Positions 1-7,533 of a stretch of DNA of 37,940 bases are shown here, piece after piece (position 1 is the stretch's first letter; each line of letters starts with the position of its first letter). This DNA comes from Deltaproteobacteria bacterium (GTDB lineage: Bacteria; Desulfobacterota; Desulfobaccia; Desulfobaccales; 0-14-0-80-60-11). The DNA is taken from positions 1 through 37,940 of the forward strand of contig QZIZ01000035.1 of the NCBI GenBank assembly GCA_003599195.1. Direction: 5' to 3'. The translations under genes were made by a program, and so were the position numbers. The notes under the pieces are model-generated. The model did not search any database. It saw only the letters and a program-made list of their open reading frames with translations, and was not told where the DNA came from.

Positions 1-426
1 TTCATCCAGGAAGGCCTGGCCTTCTACCAGAAACGCCTCCGGCCCTTTCTGCAACTCTCCTTAAAATCCGTGCGCGCTGAAAAAGAAGAAGGGAAACTGC
101 CGCCGGAGACCATCAAGGCCCGGGAAGGGGAACGCCTGCGAGCCGCCATACCCCCAAAATCCTACGTCGTGGCCCTGGACCCCCGGGGTAAAGAGTTAGA
201 CACCGGGGAATTCGCCGCCTGGCTCACTAATCGGGAAGAAGACGCCCGGCCCCTGGCCTTCCTCATCGGCGGCCACCTGGGGCTGGACCCGGCCACCTTG
301 AATCAGGCCCACGAACGCCTGGCGCTGTCCCGCCTCACCCTCACCCACGAGTTGAGCCGCCTCATACTCCTGGAGCAGCTCTACCGGGCCCTGACCATCA
401 AGTCCGGCCACCCTTACCACGTGTAA
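1..426 (+). CDS. rlmH: 23S rRNA (pseudouridine1915-N3)-methyltransferase RlmH, 5' end outside window
   Basis: The reading frame is open from the first base, so the start lies upstream; about 141 residues of a family usually near 155 are present. The C-terminal SPOUT-fold signature is clear: FLIGGHLGL, then LTLTHELSRLILLEQLYRA, then a GHPYH ending. RlmH methylates pseudouridine 1915 of 23S rRNA in helix 69 of the assembled 70S ribosome, using S-adenosylmethionine bound in the C-terminal trefoil knot. The family ending is intact. A perfect 20-bp inverted repeat follows the stop codon and may end transcription. Confidence 0.93.
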   Translation, partial: FIQEGLAFYQKRLRPFLQLSLKSVRAEKEEGKLPPETIKAREGERLRAAIPPKSYVVALDPRGKELDTGEFAAWLTNREEDARPLAFLIGGHLGLDPATLNQAHERLALSRLTLTHELSRLILLEQLYRALTIKSGHPYHV

Positions 427-430
427 AAAG

Positions 431-481
431 CAGGGGCCAGGGGTCAGGGATCAGGTTTTTTTCCCTGACCCCTGGCCCCTG
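431..481. repeat. Perfect 20-bp inverted repeat after rlmH (CCCCTGGCCCC family)
   Basis: The arms 431-450 and 462-481 are exact reverse complements, separated by an 11-base loop that ends in a run of T. Related blocks built from GACCCCTGGCCCCTG words recur at 1950-1971, 35083-35183 and 36663-36686. It could act as a terminator for rlmH, but the T run sits in the loop rather than after the stem, so a dispersed repeat is the safer call. Confidence 0.8.
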
Positions 482-544
482 ACCCCCGGCCCCTGAAATA
501 AAGGTGCTAAAGCAAGTACGATTATGCTACCGCCCCAATCCTCC

Positions 545-763
545 TCACACCGCCTGCACTTCCTTGAGGCCGGGGACTTCCTTCAAGAGCATGCGTTCCA
601 CGCCCTGTTTCAGGGTCATCTGGGACATAGGGCAGCCTTTGCAGGCGCCGGTGAGCCGCACTTTGACGATGCCGTCGGTGATTTCCACGAGTTCGATATC
701 GCCGCCGTCCCGCTGCAACAAGGGACGGATTTTTTCCAGGGCCTTTTCCACTGCTTCTTTCAC
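545..763 (-). CDS. NifU-like C-terminal domain Fe-S scaffold protein
   Basis: This is a 72-residue stand-alone NifU C-terminal (Nfu) domain. The domain normally binds a labile Fe-S cluster through a CxxC pair, delivering it to apoproteins; here the pair is Cys41-Lys-Gly-Cys44 in TGACKGCPMSQMT. Its opening, with LLQRDGGDIELVEI, matches the family closely. The start is a GTG at 761-763 preceded at 5 bases by a strong ribosome-binding site (GGAGGT, 769-774). No other Fe-S assembly genes are adjacent. Single-domain Nfu proteins of this size are common in anaerobes, and the Fe-S-rich CooS encoded nearby is the kind of client expected. Confidence 0.9.
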   Translation of the reverse strand: MKEAVEKALEKIRPLLQRDGGDIELVEITDGIVKVRLTGACKGCPMSQMTLKQGVERMLLKEVPGLKEVQAV

Positions 764-858
764 AGGTTACCTCCAGAGGGTTTTCTTAAGACAAATAATA
801 CCTAATGGCAAATTAATTGTAAAGCCTGAAGCCCGCCGCCAAGGACGTGAAGCCGCGC

Positions 859-1575
859 TCAAGGACCTACTTCGAAGACTGCGGCGACGTGGGCCTTGAT
901 CTCTTCCTCACCCACTTCCACGGGGGTGGGGGGCGGGGCCGCAGCCTTCAAATAGGCCTCGCCCGCGCCCCGGGGATAGAGAATCTGCTGGTGGGTGGAC
1001 ACCTTTTGCAGACCCTTGATCTTCACGCCTGCGGCCTGGGCCAGGGCCTCCGCCAGCCGCCGGGCCTTGGCAAAAGCCTCCACTGCGGCCTGGCGCTGGA
1101 GTTCCTCCAACCGGGAATGGCCCCAATAAGGGCCGTTGACCCGGGAGGCCCCGTTTTGGAAGGCGGTGTCCATCACCGTTCCCAGCCGGGCCAAATCCCG
1201 GACTTCCACTTTAAAGCGATGGATCGCCTGGTAGCCGGTGACGGCCTCGGGCTTGGTCTTGCTTTGGTAGGCGCGCAAGGGAGTGAGGCGATAGCTGAGG
1301 CTCCGGACCTTCTCTTCCGGTCCCAAAAGCTTTTTCAGGGCCTGAAGCAGCCCTTCGCTGCGCCGGGCGTTTTCTCCGGCCGCGGCCTGGGACTGGGGGG
1401 CCTGGGTCTCCACTTCCAGGTCCAGGATGGCGAGATCAGGTTTGGCCAGGACTTTGCCTTCCGCGTCCACGCTGATGGTGGGGGAGACGGGCTCCGCACC
1501 CAGGGCGGCGCCGGAGGATACCAACATCACCGAAAACATCACCAACAGCCGCAGCAGCAGCACAGTTTTCTCCAT
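859..1575 (-). CDS. Secreted SIMPL-domain (DUF541) protein
   Basis: About 238 residues from the chosen ATG (1573-1575), which has GGAAGG a few bases upstream; another ATG 33 bases further upstream is in frame but has no such site. The N-terminus (EKTVLLLRLLVMFSVMLVSSGAALGA) is a clear signal peptide with an Ala-x-Ala type cleavage site. The mature part starts TISVDAEGKVLAKPDLA, typical of SIMPL/DUF541, followed by the long helical family region and a YLKAAAPPPTPVEVG segment before the last strand. These proteins are periplasmic or surface-associated and of poorly defined function (homologues include BP26 and YggE). It probably forms its own unit, divergent from ftsH. Confidence 0.85.
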   Translation of the reverse strand: MEKTVLLLRLLVMFSVMLVSSGAALGAEPVSPTISVDAEGKVLAKPDLAILDLEVETQAPQSQAAAGENARRSEGLLQALKKLLGPEEKVRSLSYRLTPLRAYQSKTKPEAVTGYQAIHRFKVEVRDLARLGTVMDTAFQNGASRVNGPYWGHSRLEELQRQAAVEAFAKARRLAEALAQAAGVKIKGLQKVSTHQQILYPRGAGEAYLKAAAPPPTPVEVGEEEIKAHVAAVFEVGP

Positions 1576-1656
1576 TTCCACCTTCCTGCGTTGATCTTCC
1601 CTTAACAATAGGCCCTTTCGCCCCCGCAGGCAAGCGTATAAGTTCGAGTTCCATGT

Positions 1657-1857
1657 TGAGACCTCTGCTTAAGTCCCCCACTTGTCATTCTGAGGGAAGC
1701 GGAGCGACCGAAGAATCTCGCTTTTGGCGGCAAGGCTTTTCCCGGCGGTGCCGATGATTACAAGCAAATTGAACATCATGGTCGCCAAAAAACCAGATCC
1801 TTCACTCCGCTTCGCTCCGTTCAGGATGACAAAAAAGTGATTTTCGCAGAGGTCTCA
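1657..1857. repeat. About 200-bp palindromic dispersed repeat, copy 1 (TGTCATTCTGAGG family)
   Basis: The core 1683-1831 has long imperfect inverted arms: TGTCATTCTGAGG on the left and TTCAGGATGACA on the right, with the inner words GGAGCG and CGCTCC also pairing. A further exact 12-bp outer pair (TGAGACCTCTGC at 1657-1668 and its complement at 1846-1857) encloses it. A second copy lies at 11098-11269. No ORF is present, so this is a non-autonomous, MITE-like or REP-like element. Confidence 0.8.
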
Positions 1858-1873
1858 GATCCCAAGTTAATCC

Positions 1874-1894
1874 GGGCGGGCACGGAGCCCGCCC
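1874..1894. repeat. Short GC-rich palindrome
   Basis: GGGCGGGC (1874-1881) pairs perfectly with GCCCGCCC (1887-1894) around a 5-base loop. It sits between the 200-bp repeat and a run of CTGATCACTGA-type words (1917-1955) in the spacer before ftsH, and is probably another dispersed repeat. Confidence 0.55.
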
Positions 1895-1973
1895 CACGGC
1901 CATTTCATGACACCCGCTGACCACTGATTACTGATCACTGATCACTGACTACTGGCCCCTGGCTCCTGATCTC

Positions 1974-2002
1974 TTGCCAATCACCTTGAACTCCATTATA
2001 TT
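1974..2002 (+). promoter_or_regulatory. Predicted sigma-70 promoter of ftsH
   Basis: TTGCCA (1974-1979) and TATATT (1997-2002) are separated by 17 bases; each hexamer matches consensus at five of six positions. The predicted transcript start lies near 2009, giving a leader of about 38 bases before the ftsH ATG. Confidence 0.55.
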
Positions 2003-2046
2003 TTAATCGGTTAAGATACCGGCGCTGGCGCCGGTTCGAGGTGGGC

Positions 2047-3942
2047 ATGGCAGAACCGAATACCCGGGTTTCGCTCTGGTACTTTCTGGCGCTGATCTTG
2101 ATTATCCTGTTGGCGCAGCAATATTTCATGACTCCGAAGACGGAAAATGTCAATTACAGCGACTTCCGCAAGTTGGCGGAAAGCAAAGGCGTTGATGACC
2201 TGCTGATCAGCACCGAGAAGATCGAAGGCCGCCTGCTGCCTCCGGGTGTGGAATATCTCAGCAAGACCCGGAACGATCCGAAGCTTCCCGAGAAGTTGAA
2301 AGAGCAGTTCAAGAACGAGCCGGTCCGGTTCTCCACCATCCGGGTGCAGGATCAGGATCTCATCAAGATCCTGGACCGGCAGGGTATAAAGTACCAGGCC
2401 GTGCAGGAAAGGACCTGGCTCACTTCCCTCCTCTCCTTGATTCTTCCCACCCTGCTGTTATTGGGCATCTTTGTCTATTTCTTCCGGAAGATCGGCACCG
2501 GGGCCGGGGGCTTGATGTCCGTGGGCAAAAGCAAAGCCAAGGTCTACATGGAGGATGAAACCAAGGTCACCTTCGCGGACGTGGCCGGAGTGGAGGAAGC
2601 GGAAGAAGAGCTGAAAGAGATCATCGAGTTCCTGAAGACCCCGGCCAAGTTTCAGGCCCTGGGGGGCAACATTCCCAAAGGGGTACTGATCTTGGGGCCC
2701 CCGGGCACGGGCAAGACCCTGTTGGCCCGGGCGGTGGCCGGCGAAGCGGGAGTGCCTTTCTTGAGCCTGAGCGGCTCCGATTTCGTGGAGATGTTTGTGG
2801 GGGTGGGCGCGGCCCGGGTCCGGGACCTCTTTGCCCAGGCCCAGGAGAAGGCCCCCTGCATCATCTTCATCGACGAGCTGGACGCGGTGGGCAAGGCCCG
2901 GGGCCTGAGTCCCATGAGCGGCCCGGAGGAGCGGGAAAATACCCTGAACCAGTTGTTATCGGAAATGGACGGCTTCGACACCCGCAAAGGGGTGATCATC
3001 ATGGCCGCCACCAACCGCCCGGAGATCCTGGACCCGGCCCTGATCCGCCCGGGACGCTTCGACCGCCACATCCTGGTGGACCGGCCGTCGCTTAAAGGCC
3101 GGGAGGATATTCTGAAGATTCACACCCGCCGGGTGAAGCTTTCGCCCGAGGTCAACCTGAATACCCTGGCGGCCCGCACCCCCGGCATGGTGGGCGCGGA
3201 CCTGGCCAACATCGTCAACGAGGCGGCCCTGCTTGCGGCTCGGAAAAACAAGAGCGCGGTGGAGATGGAGGATTTCGAGGAAGCCATCGACCGGGTGGTG
3301 GCGGGCCTCGAGAAGCGCAACCGCATGATGAACCCCCGGGAGAAAGAGATCGTGGCCTACCACGAGACCGGCCACGCCCTGGTGGCCGAGGCCCTGCCCA
3401 CCACCGACCCGGTGCACCGGGTAAGCATCATCCCCCGGGGCATCGGCGCCCTGGGCTACACCATGCAGCTGCCCACCGAGGACCGCTACCTGATGACCAA
3501 GACCGAGTTGGAGGACCGGATGGCGGTAATGATGGGGGGCCGGGTGGCGGAGGAGCTGCACTTCAAGGAGATCTCCACCGGGGCCCAGAACGATCTTTAC
3601 CGGGCCACGGACATTGCCCGGTCCATGATCCGGGAATACGGCATGAGCGACAAACTGGGACCCATCACCTTTGAGAGGGAGAGGCGGCCCCTGTTTCTGG
3701 AAACGATGATGCCGCCGGGCACCAAGGACTACAGCGAGACCACGGCCCAGGAGATCGACCAGGAGGTGGCAAATCTGATAGCCCGGGCCCACACCCGGGC
3801 CAGGGAAATCCTGGAGCAGCGTCGGGAGACCCTGGAGAAGGTGGCCCACGTGCTTCTGGAAAAAGAGGTGATCGAGGGGGATGAACTAAGGCAGTTTTTA
3901 AACTCCAGTTCCGAGGGTAAATCCGCGTCTGGGCCCGGTTAA
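2047..3942 (+). CDS. ftsH: ATP-dependent zinc metalloprotease FtsH
   Basis: 631 residues from the ATG at 2047, chosen over an in-frame GTG six bases upstream because GAGG (2038-2041) is correctly spaced only for the ATG. FtsH is a hexameric inner-membrane AAA+ protease that extracts and degrades misfolded membrane proteins and short-lived regulators. Two membrane segments (about 10-28 and 124-146) flank a periplasmic domain. The AAA module has Walker A GPPGTGKT (217-224), the pore motif FVEMFVG, Walker [10 protein letters not shown] (272-280) and the second region of homology [20 protein letters not shown] (321-340). The protease site is HETGH (439-443), with a downstream Asp in the QNDLYRAT segment as probable third zinc ligand. 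Length and domain order are standard. A sigma-70-like promoter lies immediately upstream. Confidence 0.97.
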   Translation: MAEPNTRVSLWYFLALILIILLAQQYFMTPKTENVNYSDFRKLAESKGVDDLLISTEKIEGRLLPPGVEYLSKTRNDPKLPEKLKEQFKNEPVRFSTIRVQDQDLIKILDRQGIKYQAVQERTWLTSLLSLILPTLLLLGIFVYFFRKIGTGAGGLMSVGKSKAKVYMEDETKVTFADVAGVEEAEEELKEIIEFLKTPAKFQALGGNIPKGVLILGPPGTGKTLLARAVAGEAGVPFLSLSGSDFVEMFVGVGAARVRDLFAQAQEKAPCIIFIDELDAVGKARGLSPMSGPEERENTLNQLLSEMDGFDTRKGVIIMAATNRPEILDPALIRPGRFDRHILVDRPSLKGREDILKIHTRRVKLSPEVNLNTLAARTPGMVGADLANIVNEAALLAARKNKSAVEMEDFEEAIDRVVAGLEKRNRMMNPREKEIVAYHETGHALVAEALPTTDPVHRVSIIPRGIGALGYTMQLPTEDRYLMTKTELEDRMAVMMGGRVAEELHFKEISTGAQNDLYRATDIARSMIREYGMSDKLGPITFERERRPLFLETMMPPGTKDYSETTAQEIDQEVANLIARAHTRAREILEQRRETLEKVAHVLLEKEVIEGDELRQFLNSSSEGKSASGPG

Positions 3943-4010
3943 ACCTGTTCCAAAGGAGTTCAGTCAACCTGAACGACGATCATCTTAGGATCCAAGTGGA
4001 GGGATGAAAG

Positions 4011-4535
4011 ATGAACGCTTTACGGCAATTAATTTTGACTCTCCCCGATGATATCGTTTTGGCCCTCAATGCTTATTTTGAGGCCCGGGGTGAATGGCGC
4101 ACTTACGGCAACATCTCTTTGATAGCGGTGATGGCCGTGGTGATGAACCGGGCGGCGCATCCCAAGCCGGGTTTATTTAGGGCCGATGAGGGAACGGTGC
4201 AGTCCATTGTTGCAGCCCCGCGGCAATTTTCTTGGACCAACTGGGATGACCACATTCAAGACCCGCAATATCCCAAGGCGCTGGAAATCGCCCAAAACCC
4301 CGAAACCGATTGGGGAAAAACCTGGGAACAGGCGCGCAAATTGGCTAATCAGGTGTTGGCAAAAGAAATACTCAATCCCGTGGCCAACGCTACCTTCTAC
4401 TATAATCCTCATGTTTGCAGCCCTTCCTGGGCTGAAGATTTTGAAGAAATCCGCACCATCGGCAATCATCGATTTATGACCGACCCGGCCAATGATCCGG
4501 AGGTCTTATGGGATGCCCCCAGGGAAAATCTTTGA
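4011..4535 (+). CDS. SleB-like cell wall hydrolase (Hydrolase_2 family)
   Basis: 174 residues; the ATG has GGAGGG (3998-4003) 7 bases upstream. The protein matches the SleB/CwlJ hydrolase family: ALNAYFEARGE with the predicted catalytic Glu24, VMNRA, APRQFSW, a NATFYYNPHVCSPSWA segment and IGNHRF. The family cleaves peptidoglycan as lytic transglycosylases or amidases; outside spore-formers it is found in many proteobacteria. No signal peptide or membrane anchor is visible: the N-terminus is MNALRQLILTLPDD. Export by another route or a purely cytoplasmic role is therefore unresolved. It lies 68 bases after ftsH and could be read from the same promoter. Confidence 0.85.
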   Translation: MNALRQLILTLPDDIVLALNAYFEARGEWRTYGNISLIAVMAVVMNRAAHPKPGLFRADEGTVQSIVAAPRQFSWTNWDDHIQDPQYPKALEIAQNPETDWGKTWEQARKLANQVLAKEILNPVANATFYYNPHVCSPSWAEDFEEIRTIGNHRFMTDPANDPEVLWDAPRENL

Positions 4536-4631
4536 GCCGCGAATCCAATTTGCCCAGTGGCCGTACCAGCAGGAGGATTCGGCTAAGAGACGGGATTTGA
4601 CATCCTTGAACCTCTGCCGTCAAGCCGTTCC

Positions 4632-7319
4632 ATGACTCGCCACATCTTCTCCACCGGCGCCGCGTTGCAGGACTACCTCCTCCAGGAGGCCAGTCCCGGT
4701 ACTCTGACCCTGGTCCCCCAGCAGCGCCTGGCCCGACAGGTGTGGCACCGGCAGCGGCTGCGGAGCCTGGAGCGGGGCCTGGCCGCGTGGGAGCCTTTGG
4801 CCCTGGCCACCCTGGGGCACTGGCAGGCCGGCCTCTGCCGTTCTCTCTGGCTGCCGCAAGCCGCGGCTTCGCCTTTACAACGGCTCGTTATCTGGCGGCA
4901 GGCCCTGGAAGCCGGTCCGTCCCTGGAAGGCGTCACCCCCGATCTGGCCTGGGCCCAGGCCCTGGACGAGGCCTATTCTCTCCTTACCCGTCACCGTCTT
5001 CCCATCGCCGAAGCCGGGCCCCAGGATTCCCCTCTGGTCTCCTGGCGGCGGCGGCTGATGGGGCTTTATCAGGAAATTTCCCGGGATGAAGGTTTTATCC
5101 CTGAAGGGGAATTGCCCGCTTATCTCCTTCAGGCCCTGGACGCGGGCAGGATCACCCTGCCGCAGCAATTGCTGGTCGCGGGCCTGGAGGCTGCGGCTCC
5201 GCTGGAGGAAGTCTGGCTCCAGGCCGTGGCCCGGCTGATCCCGGTGGTCCATCTCCAGGTCAAGGGCAATCCGGCCGCGGTGAAACAGGCTTTGGTCCTG
5301 CCCGAGCCGCGCCAGGAAGTGGAATGGGCCGCGGCCCGGCTGCTGGAACTGGCTGCAGGGGGCACGCCCCCGCACCGGCTGGCCCTCACCTCCCCGGACC
5401 TTACGAACTACCTGCCGGAATTGCGCCGGGTCCTGGCCGAACTCCTGGGGCCGCCCGCAGCCCCGGGGGGCTGGGCCTACAACTTTTCCCAGGGGCCGGC
5501 CCTGGCGGACACGGCGTTGTGGCCCGCGGCCCTTTTGCCCCTGAAATTCGTCAGCGGCGGCGAACTCCGGGAAGACTTGGTGTCTCTCCTGCTCTCTCCT
5601 TATTATGGGATTTTTCAGACCCCGCAACGCCATCTGCCGTTGTTAGACCGCATCTTCCGGGAGCGGCGGGTGGAGCGGGGCTGGCAGGCCTTAAGCCGGG
5701 CCGCGGCCCAGGCCGGCGCCGGGGATTCCCGGGCAGCGCTGGCAGTTTTAGACCAGGTTTTTCATTTGCTGCACCCGGCCGTAGGCCATGGCAGTGAGTG
5801 GGCGGCCCGGCTGCGGCAGGCCTGGCGGCTCCTTAAGTTCCCCCAAGGCCTCGATGAGGCGGAGACCGCGCAATGGAGCCGCCTGGACGCTTTGCTGGAG
5901 GAACTGGCGGACGCCCTGGCCGCTGTCACCCTTACCGCCTCGGAGTTCCAGGAATGGCTGGCTCTGGGTGCCCGCCGGGTCCTGCTGCCGGGAGAAGGCG
6001 TCCAGGACGCGGGGCTCCAGGTTTTGGGGCTGCTGGAGATGCGGGGACTGGATTTCGACCACGTATTGTGCTTAGGGATGAATTCCGGCGTCTTTCCTCC
6101 GCCCCCCCGGCCTTTGCCGCTATTGAGCCCCGGGGAGAGGCAAAGAATCCTGGGGGGGACCTACCAGAGCCAGCACCGCTTTGCCCGGGAATTGTACGAC
6201 ACCTTTTTGGCCGCGGCTCCCTGCATCACCCTGACCCGGCCCCAAACCGCGGACGAGGAGGAGGGGGTGGCCACCTCCATGTTCCCGGGAACTTGGGAAG
6301 AGGCGCAAATCGCCCCCTTAAGCCGGCCCCACCCGGTCTGGCTGCGCTCGCCCATGGCCCGGGCCGCCTTGGGGGGCAGCCCGGGTCTCCAACGGGAGGC
6401 CGAAGCCCCCGTCTCCGTTCCCCTGCCCGCGGAGATCTCCCTCACCCAGGCCCAGACCGCGCTGCGCTGCGCCTGCCGCTTCCTGATGGATGTCCTCTTG
6501 CGGGTCAGGGAACTCCCGGAGATCGAGGCGGGCATCCCCCCCGCGGAACGGGGCGACCGCCTGCATAAAGTTCTGGCCCGGTTTGCGGGAGATTTTAAGG
6601 CGATTCTCGATAAACAGGGCTATTGGGGGGATGCGGAAGACGAGCAGGCCCGGGAGCTGTTGACGGCCGCGGCCCGCCTTCTGGTGGAGGACCTGGGGGC
6701 CGACCTCCACTGGCAGGCGGAATGGGACCGTTGGCTGGGAGAGGAGGGCCTGCTGTGGCGATGGCTCGACCTGGAGCGGGAGCGCCACCGCCGGGGCTGG
6801 CGCTGGCTGGCTTTTGAAGAGCGTTTCACGGATTTGCAGGGGCCTGATTGGCCCTTTAAGCTCAAAGGCCGCATCGACCGCATCGATCATCACCGGGACG
6901 AAGGCCTGATGCTGTGGGATTACAAGACCGGGGAGATTCCGGGGGTGAAAAAGGTCTTTGAGGAAGGGGAAGAGTTCCAGCTTCCCGGCTACCTGGCCGC
7001 AGTGAAGCAAGAAAGGGTGGAGTCCGCCAAAGGGGGGAGTGCGCCGAAGGCCGGGTATATCGCCCTGAAGTCGGCCCGGGATAAGGATCTAAAGCACGAA
7101 GACTTTCCCAAACGTTCGGGAGAGTGGGAACGGGTGATCGCGCAAATGACGGAGCGCCTGGCGGCATTGGGAAGGCGCCTGGCCGCCGGGGATTTCCAGC
7201 CGGAGCCTTTTCCGGCCCCTGAGGGCAAGGAGAAAGGAGCCTGCCGGTACTGCCCGTACCTGTTGATCTGCGGCTTTATTCCCCCGGAGACCTCTGAGGA
7301 TGAGGAAGAAGGGGAATGA
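4632..7319 (+). CDS. AddB-like PD-(D/E)XK nuclease, double-strand-break repair
   Basis: 895 residues, close to the roughly 900 of the AddB-related 'probable DNA repair protein' family (TIGR03623, from memory). The C-terminal nuclease has GRIDRID (near 747-753), WDYKTG (near 762-767) and QLPGYLAA (near 781), the RecB-family catalytic signature. Cysteines in LRCACRF (near 612-614) and the late C-x2-C-x5-C motif CRYCPYLLIC (near 870-879) match the 4Fe-4S 'staple' of AddB. The N-terminal helicase-like half has no Walker A GKT, so ATP-driven movement would come from the partner encoded next (AddA-like, 7534-11013). Together they should resect broken DNA ends to load RecA. I could not define a clear ribosome-binding site. 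Confidence 0.85.
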   Translation: MTRHIFSTGAALQDYLLQEASPGTLTLVPQQRLARQVWHRQRLRSLERGLAAWEPLALATLGHWQAGLCRSLWLPQAAASPLQRLVIWRQALEAGPSLEGVTPDLAWAQALDEAYSLLTRHRLPIAEAGPQDSPLVSWRRRLMGLYQEISRDEGFIPEGELPAYLLQALDAGRITLPQQLLVAGLEAAAPLEEVWLQAVARLIPVVHLQVKGNPAAVKQALVLPEPRQEVEWAAARLLELAAGGTPPHRLALTSPDLTNYLPELRRVLAELLGPPAAPGGWAYNFSQGPALADTALWPAALLPLKFVSGGELREDLVSLLLSPYYGIFQTPQRHLPLLDRIFRERRVERGWQALSRAAAQAGAGDSRAALAVLDQVFHLLHPAVGHGSEWAARLRQAWRLLKFPQGLDEAETAQWSRLDALLEELADALAAVTLTASEFQEWLALGARRVLLPGEGVQDAGLQVLGLLEMRGLDFDHVLCLGMNSGVFPPPPRPLPLLSPGERQRILGGTYQSQHRFARELYDTFLAAAPCITLTRPQTADEEEGVATSMFPGTWEEAQIAPLSRPHPVWLRSPMARAALGGSPGLQREAEAPVSVPLPAEISLTQAQTALRCACRFLMDVLLRVRELPEIEAGIPPAERGDRLHKVLARFAGDFKAILDKQGYWGDAEDEQARELLTAAARLLVEDLGADLHWQAEWDRWLGEEGLLWRWLDLERERHRRGWRWLAFEERFTDLQGPDWPFKLKGRIDRIDHHRDEGLMLWDYKTGEIPGVKKVFEEGEEFQLPGYLAAVKQERVESAKGGSAPKAGYIALKSARDKDLKHEDFPKRSGEWERVIAQMTERLAALGRRLAAGDFQPEPFPAPEGKEKGACRYCPYLLICGFIPPETSEDEEEGE

Positions 7320-7533
7320 ACTATAAGAATAGATACTTGGCCCTGTCTCCTTTAAGACTGATCATTACCCACAAGGGGTAAGGCCGTGCAATTACGGCAT
7401 ATCTGCCTCAAGCCATTTTCTTCCTATACGGTTGTGGTTAATGGTCAGCCCCCCCGTGGGGAGAGCAAGAGGTTAAACTAGGCGCGTATGGACGCGTAAA
7501 ATGCATGACGACTATGGATAATAAAGCAAGGGA
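7320..7533 (+). other. 214-bp spacer between the AddB- and AddA-like genes with short hairpins
   Basis: No protein-sized gene. Several short perfect hairpins are visible: GCCGT/ACGGC (7383-7398, opening with G7383) and CGCGT/ACGCG (7483-7496). A 7-codon ORF (7514-7537) ends in an ATGA overlap with the AddA-like start. A 21-codon ORF (7317-7382) starts on the AddB stop in the same way. The spacer is clearly less GC-rich than its neighbours and may be a remnant of an inserted element. I do not recognise a known RNA. Confidence 0.4.

Noticed and set aside
847..1605. 252-codon open frame on the plus strand opposite the SIMPL gene
   Set aside because: The minus-strand frame has a signal peptide, a ribosome-binding site and domain match; the plus frame has none.
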